A program made the position numbers and the translations under genes. This document shows positions 1 through 8,501 of a stretch of 64,000 nt of DNA, one piece after another. Below the pieces are notes generated by a model. It had not been told where the DNA came from. It was given only the letters and a program-made list of their open reading frames with translations, and ran no database searches. This stretch comes from Candidatus Xianfuyuplasma coldseepsis (GTDB lineage Bacteria > Bacillota_I > Bacilli_A > Izemoplasmatales > Izemoplasmataceae): contig NZ_CP048914.1 of the NCBI RefSeq assembly GCF_014023125.1, forward strand, positions 1,764,698 through 1,828,697, read 5' to 3'. Numbering within the stretch: position 1 is the first letter of the stretch; every line of letters begins with the position of its first letter.

Positions 1-1235
1 ATGGCTTTTTGTTGATTTCCACCAGACATCGAACGTGCTTTTGTTGCAGATCCTTCCCCGCTTCGTACGTCAAACTCTTCGATTAATCGTTCTGAGTTTT
101 CTAAAATCGCATCAAATAAAATTAAACCATGTTTCTGATAAGCTTCTTTATAATAATCCAGTAAGACAAAGTTACTATCTAATCTAAAATCGAGGATAAG
201 ACCATATTTGTGTCGGTCTTCAGGAATGTGACCGACACCAGCTTCTACCCGTGTCCGAATCGGTTCATGACTTAAATCTTCACCATGCATGATGAATTCG
301 CCACTTTCAATTTTACGAAGACCATAAATCGCTTCAATTAGCTCGCTTTGTCCATTTCCATCAATTCCAGCAATACACATAATTTCACCAGCACGGACAT
401 CCAAACTAAAGTCTTTAACGGCTGGTAAATGGCGATTATCCAATACGTTTAAATTCCGAAATTGCGCGACGACTTTACCGGGTTTTGCTGGTTGTTTTTC
501 CACCTCAAAGCTGACTGGACGACCAACCATCATTTCTGCGAGTTGTTTTTCCGTTGTATCTTTGGTTTCTACGGTTCCAATGTATTTTCCACGTCGGAGA
601 ACGGTACAACGGTCTGAAACCAACTTGATTTCTTTTAGTTTATGCGTAATCAAGACGATTGTTTTTCCCTCTTTGATGAGTTTTCTCATGATGTTCATCA
701 ACTCTTCAATTTCTTGAGGCGTCAACACTGCAGTTGGTTCATCAAAGATGAGAATATCTGCATTACGATACAACATCTTCAAAATTTCAACCCGTTGCTG
801 CATCCCGACAGTAATATCCTCAATTTTGGCATAGGGATCGACTTTTAATCCGTATTTTTCCGATAACTCTAGTACCCGTTTTGCGGCTTTGTCAATATCA
901 ATAACAATACCTTTTTTGGGTTCCATTCCTAATATGATATTTTCCGTTACGGTAAAGTTTTCCACCAATTTAAAGTGTTGGTGGACCATTCCGATTCCAA
1001 GATCATTCGCAATGTTTGGATTGGAAATTTCGACTTCCTTACCACGGATTTTGATGTTGCCTTCTTCTGGTTGATACAACCCAAATAAAACACTCATCAG
1101 TGTACTTTTCCCTGCACCATTTTCCCCTAAAAGTGCGTGAATTTCACCGTCTTTGACGTGTAAATCTACGCGGTCATTTGCTTTGATTCCTGGGAATATT
1201 TTTGTGATCCCATTCATTTCAATAGCATATTCCAT
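1..1235 (-). CDS. BMP-type nucleoside ABC transporter, twin ATPase subunit (3' end cut by window)
   Basis: Energises import of nucleosides or a related solute at the membrane as the double-ABC subunit of the BmpA/NupNOPQ class. The reading frame enters with ATG at 1233-1235 behind AAGGAGACC and runs off the left edge, giving about 411 residues. The first nucleotide-binding domain shows GENGAGKST, an unusual signature VGMQQR and Walker B LIFDEPT; the second domain is open at the edge, ending at its signature SGGNQQK. The tandem-ABC layout and SGGNQQK are typical of RbsA/MglA/NupO ATPases. It lies 35 nt downstream of the yjjW stop without a visible terminator, so it is probably cotranscribed with yjjI-yjjW. 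The lipoprotein partner is at 3668-4723; permeases would lie outside the window. Exact substrate is inferred, not shown. Confidence 0.92.
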   Translation of the reverse strand, partial: MEYAIEMNGITKIFPGIKANDRVDLHVKDGEIHALLGENGAGKSTLMSVLFGLYQPEEGNIKIRGKEVEISNPNIANDLGIGMVHQHFKLVENFTVTENIILGMEPKKGIVIDIDKAAKRVLELSEKYGLKVDPYAKIEDITVGMQQRVEILKMLYRNADILIFDEPTAVLTPQEIEELMNIMRKLIKEGKTIVLITHKLKEIKLVSDRCTVLRRGKYIGTVETKDTTEKQLAEMMVGRPVSFEVEKQPAKPGKVVAQFRNLNVLDNRHLPAVKDFSLDVRAGEIMCIAGIDGNGQSELIEAIYGLRKIESGEFIMHGEDLSHEPIRTRVEAGVGHIPEDRHKYGLILDFRLDSNFVLLDYYKEAYQKHGLILFDAILENSERLIEEFDVRSGEGSATKARSMSGGNQQKA

Positions 1236-1270
1236 AGTCGGTCTCCTTTGTTCAGTATTTCAAGAATGCA

Positions 1271-2125
1271 TTATATCTTGTATATAATATACTCTCGATC
1301 AAGCTTCTTGAGGGATTGATCGAGTTGTTGTAAAAAGGTGTCACTTGGTACGTGAAATAAATGTTTATATTCCACACGGACGCCATGGGTGTGATAAGGA
1401 ATTATCTTGAACAAGACATCTCGTGGTAGAAATGATGCAATTTGTAATACATCTTTGCAACTTTCTTCTGATTCATAAACTACACTACGTACTTCGTACA
1501 GTTTATGTTGTTGATAGATCAAATTGATATTGTCAATGATAATTTTATTATCGACACCAGTATAGAATCGATGCAAATCCGGATCGAGAAACTTCAAATC
1601 CAACATAAATTGATCAACAAGAGAAATAAACTCCTCAAACTCTGTATCGATGTCCCAATATCCATTGGAATCAACAAAAACAGTTAGTCCTAGTTTTTTA
1701 ATGTCCTTGATTAAGGGTATTAACGCTTGATAATGTAGTGTCGCTTCACCACCCGAGAAGGTAACACCGCGGATATAATCTCGGTGCTTTGTAATATCTG
1801 CAATAATCTCTTCATTGCTTAACGGTAAAAGTTTTGGTGAAGCTAGTGATTCACAGGTATAGATACAGCGATCACATTTGGTACATTGTTCAGGATAATA
1901 AGTTACTTGCCCGTCAATAATCTCTAGGGCATCAAAATCACATGCAGCAACGCATAATCCACACGAATCACATTGGTTAATCGATTCCGGATTATGACAA
2001 CTCTTGCAGTTTAGGTTGCATCCAGCAAGATAAATCGCATATCGATTTCCCGGACCATCGGTACTGGAAAATGGATAGATACGTAATATCGGTAAACTAT
2101 TTTCTGACAAGTCGTTCGAAGACAT
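1271..2125 (-). CDS. yjjW: YjjW-family glycyl-radical-enzyme activase (radical SAM)
   Basis: Radical SAM activase expected to abstract hydrogen from the glycine of the adjacent YjjI protein, using S-adenosylmethionine and a [4Fe-4S] cluster. Near the N-terminus the CX3CX2C motif appears in GCNLNCKSCHNP, preceded by the DGPGNR segment typical of activases. A ferredoxin-like insert follows with two cysteine sets (CDSCGLCVAAC and CTKCDRCIYTC), as in YjjW and PflA2-type activases, then TFSGGEAT. A longer frame opens at a GTG at 2182, but that would overlap yjjI by 86 nt; ATG at 2125 has GAAGG at proper spacing and overlaps yjjI by only 29 nt. ATG 2137 is another option, with AAGGAG only 3 nt away. 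Family assignment is firm; the metabolic reaction is unknown. Confidence 0.9.
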   Translation of the reverse strand: MSSNDLSENSLPILRIYPFSSTDGPGNRYAIYLAGCNLNCKSCHNPESINQCDSCGLCVAACDFDALEIIDGQVTYYPEQCTKCDRCIYTCESLASPKLLPLSNEEIIADITKHRDYIRGVTFSGGEATLHYQALIPLIKDIKKLGLTVFVDSNGYWDIDTEFEEFISLVDQFMLDLKFLDPDLHRFYTGVDNKIIIDNINLIYQQHKLYEVRSVVYESEESCKDVLQIASFLPRDVLFKIIPYHTHGVRVEYKHLFHVPSDTFLQQLDQSLKKLDREYIIYKI

Positions 2126-3563
2126 GAGTACCTTCATTGGCTCCTTTTCCAAGTACAGTTGTATCACGCAATACGGATTCACCTTTGCTCAATTTATCAA
2201 CTTCACTTTTCTTGACAAGATATCCTGTTACTTTAATCAAATCAGAATCAGATGAGTGGAATGTTAGGTAACGTGAACCGTTATCGAAAGCACCTTGCAT
2301 TAAATCAACAAGCGCTGGAAGATTCTTTTTATAGGTCTTATCAAAGACAAAAATATCGCCAATTCCTGTGGGGAAGAATCGATGGTATAATCCCACTTGC
2401 ATCAAATGCTCATTAATCTCAATTTCATCACCGATTGGAATGCGACAACCAGCACTACAATCATAATCGGTATCAATACCGACTTGTGCATGTAACAGAT
2501 ATTTGTTATCAAAGAAGGAACAGTAATATCCTTCATGCGCAGCAACTTTTTCTTGCATATGTTCTAAAATCTCAACACCTAGATTATTGGCTTTATCCGA
2601 ATGTCCAAATCGTTCATCACAAAGTTCATTGACACACTCAGCAAGGCCAACAAGACCAAACATTCCGGTGAATTTTTCTCGATCAATCAAGCCTTCAATC
2701 GCAAGGAAGTTGGTTTCAAAGAATTTGGCATCTTCCACAATGTATTTGATGCGTTTATCCATTTGAACTAGATTCTCCTGAATCACATCGTCTAATAGTG
2801 TATAAAACTCTGCGATTGAATCAACTTGTGTAGCAATGCGATTTAAACGAAGGCGTGTTAATGTATACCCCCCACCACCAACTTTTAATCCGTTATAACA
2901 GCTTGCGATGGCATATTCACCTTTGAATTCTTCCCGAAACATCACATCGTTCGCAAGGGCAGGTTTAACCACTTCTAACGATGAGGCGATGGCTCGTTTT
3001 AGGAAATCTTCATTCGTATTGTTACTTACTTTTAATGTTAAATTAGGTGTCGGATTGTCAAGTTCTTGAATCACATCTAAAATGATATTTCCGGCGGTCG
3101 TTTCCAGGGGACCGATGTTCGCATGACAAAAGGAATCGGTTATCGTACGATCAATTTGAAGGAGAAACATTTTAATTAATTTTCGAGCTAAATCTTCATC
3201 TGTGATAAAGGGATCAAGAAGTGTGTCAATATTCCCTAAGTATACTGGGAAATTTGTAATCGAAGGTACATGTTTATATAAAATGAGCAACGAATTGATT
3301 GCTTCAATCAAATCCGTTGGCGGTTGTAAACCTAAGAACTCAGAACCCTGCTCCATGAACTTGTGATAATCCGGTGTTATATACCGTGGTTTAAAGGGTG
3401 CATTTCCCTCAAATAATTCACAGTAAATACCTGCATCATAGTACTGCTGAAGCTTCTTGCTTCGGGGTAATGGTTCGATTGTGTTTTCCCCTAGTTTAGC
3501 GAGCGCATTGACTTTTTGTTCGATGGTTAAACTAGTATCTGTAATGATGTCCTTTGCAGTCAT
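2097..3563 (-). CDS. yjjI: YjjI-family glycyl radical enzyme
   Basis: Predicted oxygen-sensitive glycyl radical enzyme of the YjjI (DUF3029) family, 488 aa against about 516 in Escherichia coli. The C-terminal radical loop is seen as VTGY, with the candidate radical glycine near residue 447; a candidate thiyl cysteine is C222 in IASCYNG. The family has no established reaction that I can name. ATG 3563 follows GAGGTGATTTG; a TTG immediately before it is less likely. An extended -10 (TGATATAAT, minus strand, 3581-3589) lies just upstream, after the bmpA terminator, so the gene probably starts its own operon yjjI-yjjW-ABC ATPase. In E. coli yjjI-yjjW neighbours deoCABD, and here it sits among nucleoside-transport genes, suggesting a role linked to (deoxy)nucleoside breakdown. 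Confidence 0.9.
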   Translation of the reverse strand: MTAKDIITDTSLTIEQKVNALAKLGENTIEPLPRSKKLQQYYDAGIYCELFEGNAPFKPRYITPDYHKFMEQGSEFLGLQPPTDLIEAINSLLILYKHVPSITNFPVYLGNIDTLLDPFITDEDLARKLIKMFLLQIDRTITDSFCHANIGPLETTAGNIILDVIQELDNPTPNLTLKVSNNTNEDFLKRAIASSLEVVKPALANDVMFREEFKGEYAIASCYNGLKVGGGGYTLTRLRLNRIATQVDSIAEFYTLLDDVIQENLVQMDKRIKYIVEDAKFFETNFLAIEGLIDREKFTGMFGLVGLAECVNELCDERFGHSDKANNLGVEILEHMQEKVAAHEGYYCSFFDNKYLLHAQVGIDTDYDCSAGCRIPIGDEIEINEHLMQVGLYHRFFPTGIGDIFVFDKTYKKNLPALVDLMQGAFDNGSRYLTFHSSDSDLIKVTGYLVKKSEVDKLSKGESVLRDTTVLGKGANEGTHVFERLVRK

Positions 3564-3611
3564 CAAATCACCTCATAACTATTATATCATTAATTTTAAA
3601 AAATTAAAGAT

Positions 3612-3647
3612 ATAAAAAAATCAAGCAACCATTGTGGTTGCTTGATT
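3612..3647 (-). terminator. Terminator after bmpA
   Basis: A perfect 12-bp stem (3619-3630 with 3636-3647) and a 5-nt loop are followed on the minus strand by a run of seven T. It lies 21 nt past the bmpA stop and before the yjjI promoter, separating binding protein from yjjI-yjjW-ATPase. Confidence 0.93.
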
Positions 3648-3667
3648 CATTTCGTAAACTTTAACGA

Positions 3668-4723
3668 CTACTCATCCAAACGAGATGGAACAGTTGGAGC
3701 AGTATAAGTACCAGCTAATAAACCAGCTTTGTACGTAGCAACTTGATCAACAATTGCTTGTGATAAGTTTGGATTTACAAGTGGTAATCCAACACCATCA
3801 TTGCTTAAGTCGAATACTAAGATTTCTCCACCAGGGAATTCACCTTTGTAAGTAGCAACGGCAACATCGTAAGCAGCAACGTCAACGCGTTTCATCATTG
3901 ATGTTAATACAGCTGACATTTCACCTTCATAGATTCCGTCTTCGTATTGGTCTTTATCGACACCAATAACCCATACGTCTTCATCGTTTGCACGACGACT
4001 TTTCGCTTCATTAATGACACCGTTTCCGGTTCCACCAGCAGCGTGGAAGATGATGTAAGCACCTTCACCGTATTGTTTTACAGCAAGAGCTTGTCCAGCA
4101 GCAGCATCTGAGAATGATTCTGCATAATCGACTAATACGGTCATTGTTGGATCAACAGCCCATACACCAGCTTCGAATCCAGCTTCGAATTTTTGGATTA
4201 GGTCAAAGTCCATACCACCAATAAATCCAACTGTGTCTTCTCCAGCTTCTTGTGCTTTTAATGCAGCAGCAACACCAACTAAGAATGATCCTTCATTTTC
4301 AGCGAATACAGCAGATGCAACGTTTGGAGCATCAACAACCATATCGATGATTAAATATTTTTGTGCAGGATAATTCGCAGCTGATTCAATTAATGCATCT
4401 TCGAATAAGAATCCAGGCATAACGATTAAGTCTAATTTTTCATCACTGAATGCACTAATATTTGGAATATAGTCAGCATCGGATGAAGATTGAACATAAC
4501 GATATGCGCTTTCAGGTAACATTAATGTTTCTGCAAATAATTCGACACCTTCCCAAGTACCTTGGTTGAATGATTTATCATCAATACCACCGGTATCGGT
4601 AACAAGTCCGATTTGGAAGTAACTATTAAATTCTTCCAATGTTGCTTCTTCTTCAGTTCCATTACATGCAGCTAAAGCAAACACGAATAAAAATGAAGCA
4701 AAAACTAATAATAATTTTTTCAT
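3668..4723 (-). CDS. bmpA: BMP-family nucleoside-binding lipoprotein
   Basis: Extracellular substrate-binding lipoprotein of the basic membrane protein (PnrA/Med) family, which in characterised members binds purine or other nucleosides for ABC import. The 351-residue product begins with a lipoprotein signal peptide, MKKLLLVFASFLF, and lipobox LAAC giving Cys20 as lipidation site. Family motifs include LVTDTGGIDDKSFNQGTWEG, the glycine-rich HAAGGTGNGV and VIGVDKDQYE. The start is set by AGGAGGATTTC before ATG. It has a near-consensus promoter (4757-4785) and a strong terminator (3612-3647), which implies an abundant monocistronic message in excess over the ATPase, as is common for binding proteins. 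An inverted repeat overlaps the promoter's -35 region. Confidence 0.95.
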   Translation of the reverse strand: MKKLLLVFASFLFVFALAACNGTEEEATLEEFNSYFQIGLVTDTGGIDDKSFNQGTWEGVELFAETLMLPESAYRYVQSSSDADYIPNISAFSDEKLDLIVMPGFLFEDALIESAANYPAQKYLIIDMVVDAPNVASAVFAENEGSFLVGVAAALKAQEAGEDTVGFIGGMDFDLIQKFEAGFEAGVWAVDPTMTVLVDYAESFSDAAAGQALAVKQYGEGAYIIFHAAGGTGNGVINEAKSRRANDEDVWVIGVDKDQYEDGIYEGEMSAVLTSMMKRVDVAAYDVAVATYKGEFPGGEILVFDLSNDGVGLPLVNPNLSQAIVDQVATYKAGLLAGTYTAPTVPSRLDE

Positions 4724-4756
4724 GAAATCCTCCTAATATTTTTTTAAACTACATAT

Positions 4757-4785
4757 ATTATATGAATAATTAACCTAATTGTAAA
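4757..4785 (-). promoter_or_regulatory. bmpA promoter
   Basis: Minus strand TTTACA, 17-nt spacer, TATAAT. The -35 overlaps an inverted repeat (GTAAA-N5-TTTAC, 4781-4795) that could bind a repressor. Confidence 0.8.
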
Positions 4786-4831
4786 GACTTTTTACGTTAT
4801 TTTTACAATTTATATGAGCGATTGCTCAAAT

Positions 4832-4858
4832 AAAAAAAACGACTATTTAAGCCGTTTT
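4832..4858 (-). terminator. Terminator after rnjA
   Basis: An 8-bp stem with one G-U pair (4836-4843 with 4851-4858), then T-rich run on the minus strand. It overlaps the rnjA stop. Confidence 0.8.
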
Positions 4859-6531
4859 TATACTTGTGTATCGATTAAAACTGGGATAATGATAGGCTTT
4901 CTTCGGGTTTCTTTATATAGGTATCGACCAAGTTGTTCGCGCAATGCATTTTTAAATGTTCGCCAGTTGACATATTTACCATTTAATTCATTCGCACTGA
5001 CCAGATAGAACTTATCAGTAATTCCTTGAATCAATTCCTCGTTTTCTTTCATAAAGACAAATCCGCGACTTACCACTTCAGGTGTACTGACAACTTTTTT
5101 CTGTTTGGGATCAATGTTTGCGATAATCAAAACGACACCATCTTGTGCTAGCATCTCGCGATCACGCAGGACTACATCGCTGACATCACTATCTAATATT
5201 CCATCGACTAAAATATCACCATTATGAACTTTTCCAGTTATATTAACCACTTTTCGATTGTTGATTTCAGCTACTTGGCCATTGTCTAGCATCAGGATAT
5301 CATGATTATGATAACCTAGAGATAATACAATATCTTTGAGCGCATACTGATGTCTATACTCGCCAATTACCGGAACGATGTATCGGGGATTAAGGATGTT
5401 TATTAAGAGCTTTACATCCTCACTTGAAGCATGGTTTGGTGGTAAAATATGTTTGCTTACTTTAATAACATTGCATTCATTTCGATATAGAATATCCATC
5501 GTTCTAGCAGCGATTCGCTCTGTACCAGGAACCGGTGGTGTCATCAATAACATCGTGTCAGCTTCATTAATATGAATCAACTTATCCAACTTCTTCACCA
5601 TCCGCTGAACCATGTAAAATGGTTCGTGACGATCCCCAGTGACCAGTACCACTGCATTATGTAATTCATTCTTATTTTGATCATCAATAAAACGTAAGTT
5701 AAGTAGTTTTTCTTCTGGTATTTTTAAGTATCCTAAATTGACAGCAATATCAACCGTTCGTTGTGTTTTACGGCCAATTATAGCGATATCACGATTATGC
5801 TTCAACGCAATATCAATCACTTTTTGGATACGCACCAAATCGGTTGAAAACGCCGTGGTGATTATTCGTCCTTCAGCTTGATTAAACGCTTGGTTTAGAA
5901 CGTAATCAAGATTGGCACTACCATGTGTGTATCCACTTCGTTCGCTTCCAAGTGATTCGGTTAATAACGCTAGTATTTCCCGACCTGCAATCTTACTTAG
6001 TTTGGCAAAGTCGGTTTTATAACACGACTGTACATTTTGATCAAACATATAATCTGGGGCATAGACAATGGAACCATCCTTGGTATGAATTGCAATTCCC
6101 ATACTTTCTGGTATACTGTGTGTCACACCAAAGAAATCAACTTGAACAGGTCCAAATTGCAATGTTTTCTTCGCAGTTACTTCATGGAATGTATACGCAC
6201 TCGTATCCAGTCCTTGATCTTCCAAGCTATCTTTTAAAACGGCTAGTGTAAAATAGGATGCATAGATTGGTAACGGTAATGTTTTTAATAGTTTTGGTAC
6301 AGCACCAATATGATCTTCGTGACCATGACTTAAAAACAATCCGACAATCCGATCTTTGTTATCTTCTAAAAATTGTGTATCTGGAATAATGGAATCCACA
6401 CCATATAGATCATTACTTGGGTATTTTAATCCAGCATCGAGGACAAACAAATGTCCATCGATATCGACACAGTACATGTTCTTTCCATTTTCCCCTAGTC
6501 CTCCTAGGGCAAACAGTTTTATTCGAGCCAT
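4858..6531 (-). CDS. rnjA: Ribonuclease J
   Basis: Metallo-beta-lactamase/beta-CASP ribonuclease with 5'-3' exo- and endonuclease activity in mRNA decay and RNA maturation, central in Bacillota. The 557-aa length is standard. Zinc-binding motif HGHEDHIG is at residues 69-76; beta-CASP elements include TESLGSERSGYTHGS and the late histidine motif in ILPPNHASSED. The C-terminal domain ends in a basic stretch. An upstream in-frame start exists, but ATG 6531 is preceded by AAGGAGGTG at ideal spacing and gives the canonical N-terminus MARIKLFALGG. Whether it corresponds to J1 or J2 cannot be told from this window alone. A terminator overlaps the stop codon. Confidence 0.95.
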   Translation of the reverse strand: MARIKLFALGGLGENGKNMYCVDIDGHLFVLDAGLKYPSNDLYGVDSIIPDTQFLEDNKDRIVGLFLSHGHEDHIGAVPKLLKTLPLPIYASYFTLAVLKDSLEDQGLDTSAYTFHEVTAKKTLQFGPVQVDFFGVTHSIPESMGIAIHTKDGSIVYAPDYMFDQNVQSCYKTDFAKLSKIAGREILALLTESLGSERSGYTHGSANLDYVLNQAFNQAEGRIITTAFSTDLVRIQKVIDIALKHNRDIAIIGRKTQRTVDIAVNLGYLKIPEEKLLNLRFIDDQNKNELHNAVVLVTGDRHEPFYMVQRMVKKLDKLIHINEADTMLLMTPPVPGTERIAARTMDILYRNECNVIKVSKHILPPNHASSEDVKLLINILNPRYIVPVIGEYRHQYALKDIVLSLGYHNHDILMLDNGQVAEINNRKVVNITGKVHNGDILVDGILDSDVSDVVLRDREMLAQDGVVLIIANIDPKQKKVVSTPEVVSRGFVFMKENEELIQGITDKFYLVSANELNGKYVNWRTFKNALREQLGRYLYKETRRKPIIIPVLIDTQV

Positions 6532-6675
6532 ACTGCACCTCCTTTTCATATCACACATATTATACCATACCTTCTTCTAATAACATCCGCTCGTTCACTT
6601 TTTTTCATTTTTTTTACATTTGATTTCATCGTTTTTATGATCGAAATGTGATATACTGTTTTCGAGGTGATCCTA

Positions 6676-7257
6676 ATGGTCGGATATCCGAATCAGAAGA
6701 AAACATTCACACGTCGGAAACAAAGCACATCCAATCGTGGTATGAAGTTTGAACAGATCATTAATGAATCTAACGAATACTATAAAGAACACGATATCGC
6801 CGTGATTTATAAAAAACCAATACCGATTCAGATTGTAAAAGTGGATTATCCATCACGAAGTGGCGCTGTCATTACCGAAGCGTATTATAAAGTACCATCG
6901 ACGACAGATTACAATGGAATTTATCAAGGATATTACATTGATTTTGAAGCCAAAGAAACGCAAAATAAAACGAGTTTCCCATTGTCCAATATCCATCCAC
7001 ATCAAATCGAGCACCTAATGCAAGTTGCAAAACATGGTGGAATCAGTTTTATCTTGGTTTACTGGAAACATAGTGATGAAATCTATTTATTAGAAGCCAA
7101 GCACGTACATAATTATTTCATTCGCTCCAAAAAAGGACGAAAATCGATTACCTATGACGAAATGCAACAAAAAGGACATCTGATACCCGAAGGATTTGCT
7201 CCACGCGTACCCTATTTGGATGTCGTTACATATCTTATTCAACAAAAAAAGGCATAA
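6676..7257 (+). CDS. recU: Holliday junction resolvase RecU
   Basis: Dimeric Mg-dependent nuclease that cleaves four-way junctions made in recombination, acting with RuvAB (ruvB is at 43064-44068). The 193-aa product keeps RecU hallmarks: SNRGM near the N-terminus, VIYKKPIPIQIVKVDYP, TTDYNGIYQG and the catalytic FEAKET with following K and TSFPLSN, then HQIEHL. ATG 6676 follows GAGGTGATCC; a GTG nine bases earlier is part of that ribosome-binding site. An extended -10, TGATATACT (6649-6657), lies just upstream. Bacillus couples recU to the penicillin-binding protein gene ponA; here it stands alone, divergent from rnjA and convergent with glgC, sharing a bidirectional terminator. Confidence 0.95.
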   Translation: MVGYPNQKKTFTRRKQSTSNRGMKFEQIINESNEYYKEHDIAVIYKKPIPIQIVKVDYPSRSGAVITEAYYKVPSTTDYNGIYQGYYIDFEAKETQNKTSFPLSNIHPHQIEHLMQVAKHGGISFILVYWKHSDEIYLLEAKHVHNYFIRSKKGRKSITYDEMQQKGHLIPEGFAPRVPYLDVVTYLIQQKKA

Positions 7258-7269
7258 AATGCCTTTTTT
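7245..7269. terminator. Bidirectional terminator between recU and glgC
   Basis: An 11-bp stem with A/T tails on both sides (7245-7255 with 7259-7269) around GGCAT/ATGCC serves both converging genes. Confidence 0.9.
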
Positions 7270-7273
7270 ATTT

Positions 7274-8500
7274 TTATCGTAGCGTACTTCCCGGTTCAAT
7301 GATTTTGTCTGTAAAGGTGGCACTGGAGAAAATACGACAATTGCGGGTAATCACTGTTCCTGCTGGAATCTTGACATTCGCTGCAACGGCATTGACACCA
7401 CTACTCATCAATTTCGGATTGTCTTTGTTTGGCGTCAAATCAGATCCATCACCAATGATAACATTTTCTTCAATCACACACCGTTTATCAATGATTGAAT
7501 GTTCAATATATGCACCCGGTTTGATTTCGGTATCATTTAATATCACCGAATTGATGACGGTTGCTCCTGGATGAATTATGACACCTGGGGATAAAACTGA
7601 TTGTTTGACAGTACCAGCAACAATGCATCCATTCGATAACAAGGCTTGAGATATTAAGGCTTTACTACCAACTTTAACGCTTGGTAGTTCTTCACTTTTG
7701 GTGTAGATACGCCAACTGCGATCGTACATATCCAGTGGAATTTTGTCGACGGTATTGGTTAACTCGATATTGGCTTCGACATAGGAATCAAAGGTTCCTA
7801 CGTCTTTCCAGTAGTCATCAAACACATAGGTATAGAGGTCTTCGGTTTCCAATAAATGAGGGATGATGTGTTTTCCGAAGTCCAAATTCGGGTCTTCTAC
7901 AGTAGTGATTGCATCGAGTAAGACATCGGTATCAAAGACATAAATCCCCATCGATGCAAGATTGCTTTCTGGTTTCGCTGGTTTTTCATCAAAACGGGTA
8001 ATTTTATGATGCTCATCACTGGTTAAGATTCCAAAGCGATGGGCATCTTCCCATGCGACCGGTTGCACAGCAATCGTACATTTGGAGTTGTTTTCAATAT
8101 GAAAATCAATCATTTTTTGATAGTTCATTTTATAGATATGATCCCCTGATAAAATGAGAACGTATTTCGGGTTCCGACGTTTAATAAAATTGATATTTTG
8201 CAATACTGCATCCGCGGTTCCACTATACCATTCTTTATGTGGTTGAAGCAACGTTAAACTCGAATCACGACGGTCGAGATCCCAGGGTTTTCCCACACCA
8301 ATGTGTTCATTTAAGGATAGTGGTAAGTATTGAGTTAGGATCGCAATATCATAAATTCCGGAGTTGGTACAATTACTAAGAGCAAAGTCAATAATGCGGA
8401 ACTTTCCGGCAAATGGTACGGCGGGTTTAACGCGTTTTTCAGTTAAAATATCGAGACGACTTCCGCGTCCTCCGGCTAATATTAGGGCTAATGTTTCCAT
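7274..8500 (-). CDS. glgC: Glucose-1-phosphate adenylyltransferase
   Basis: Makes ADP-glucose from glucose-1-phosphate and ATP, the committed step of bacterial glycogen synthesis. The 408-aa protein has the nucleotidyltransferase signature LAGGRGSRL at 8-16 with downstream KPAVPF, then YSGTADAV, SGDHIYKM and DYWKDVGT, followed by a C-terminal left-handed beta-helix with hexapeptide repeats (VIIHPGATV, CVIEENVIIGDG). It starts one nucleotide after the glgA stop, and its ribosome site AAGGAGATATAAT lies across the glgA terminus, so translation is probably coupled. No second, GlgD-like subunit gene, branching enzyme or phosphorylase is present nearby. Confidence 0.95.
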   Translation of the reverse strand: METLALILAGGRGSRLDILTEKRVKPAVPFAGKFRIIDFALSNCTNSGIYDIAILTQYLPLSLNEHIGVGKPWDLDRRDSSLTLLQPHKEWYSGTADAVLQNINFIKRRNPKYVLILSGDHIYKMNYQKMIDFHIENNSKCTIAVQPVAWEDAHRFGILTSDEHHKITRFDEKPAKPESNLASMGIYVFDTDVLLDAITTVEDPNLDFGKHIIPHLLETEDLYTYVFDDYWKDVGTFDSYVEANIELTNTVDKIPLDMYDRSWRIYTKSEELPSVKVGSKALISQALLSNGCIVAGTVKQSVLSPGVIIHPGATVINSVILNDTEIKPGAYIEHSIIDKRCVIEENVIIGDGSDLTPNKDNPKLMSSGVNAVAANVKIPAGTVITRNCRIFSSATFTDKIIEPGSTLR

Positions 8501-8501
8501 A

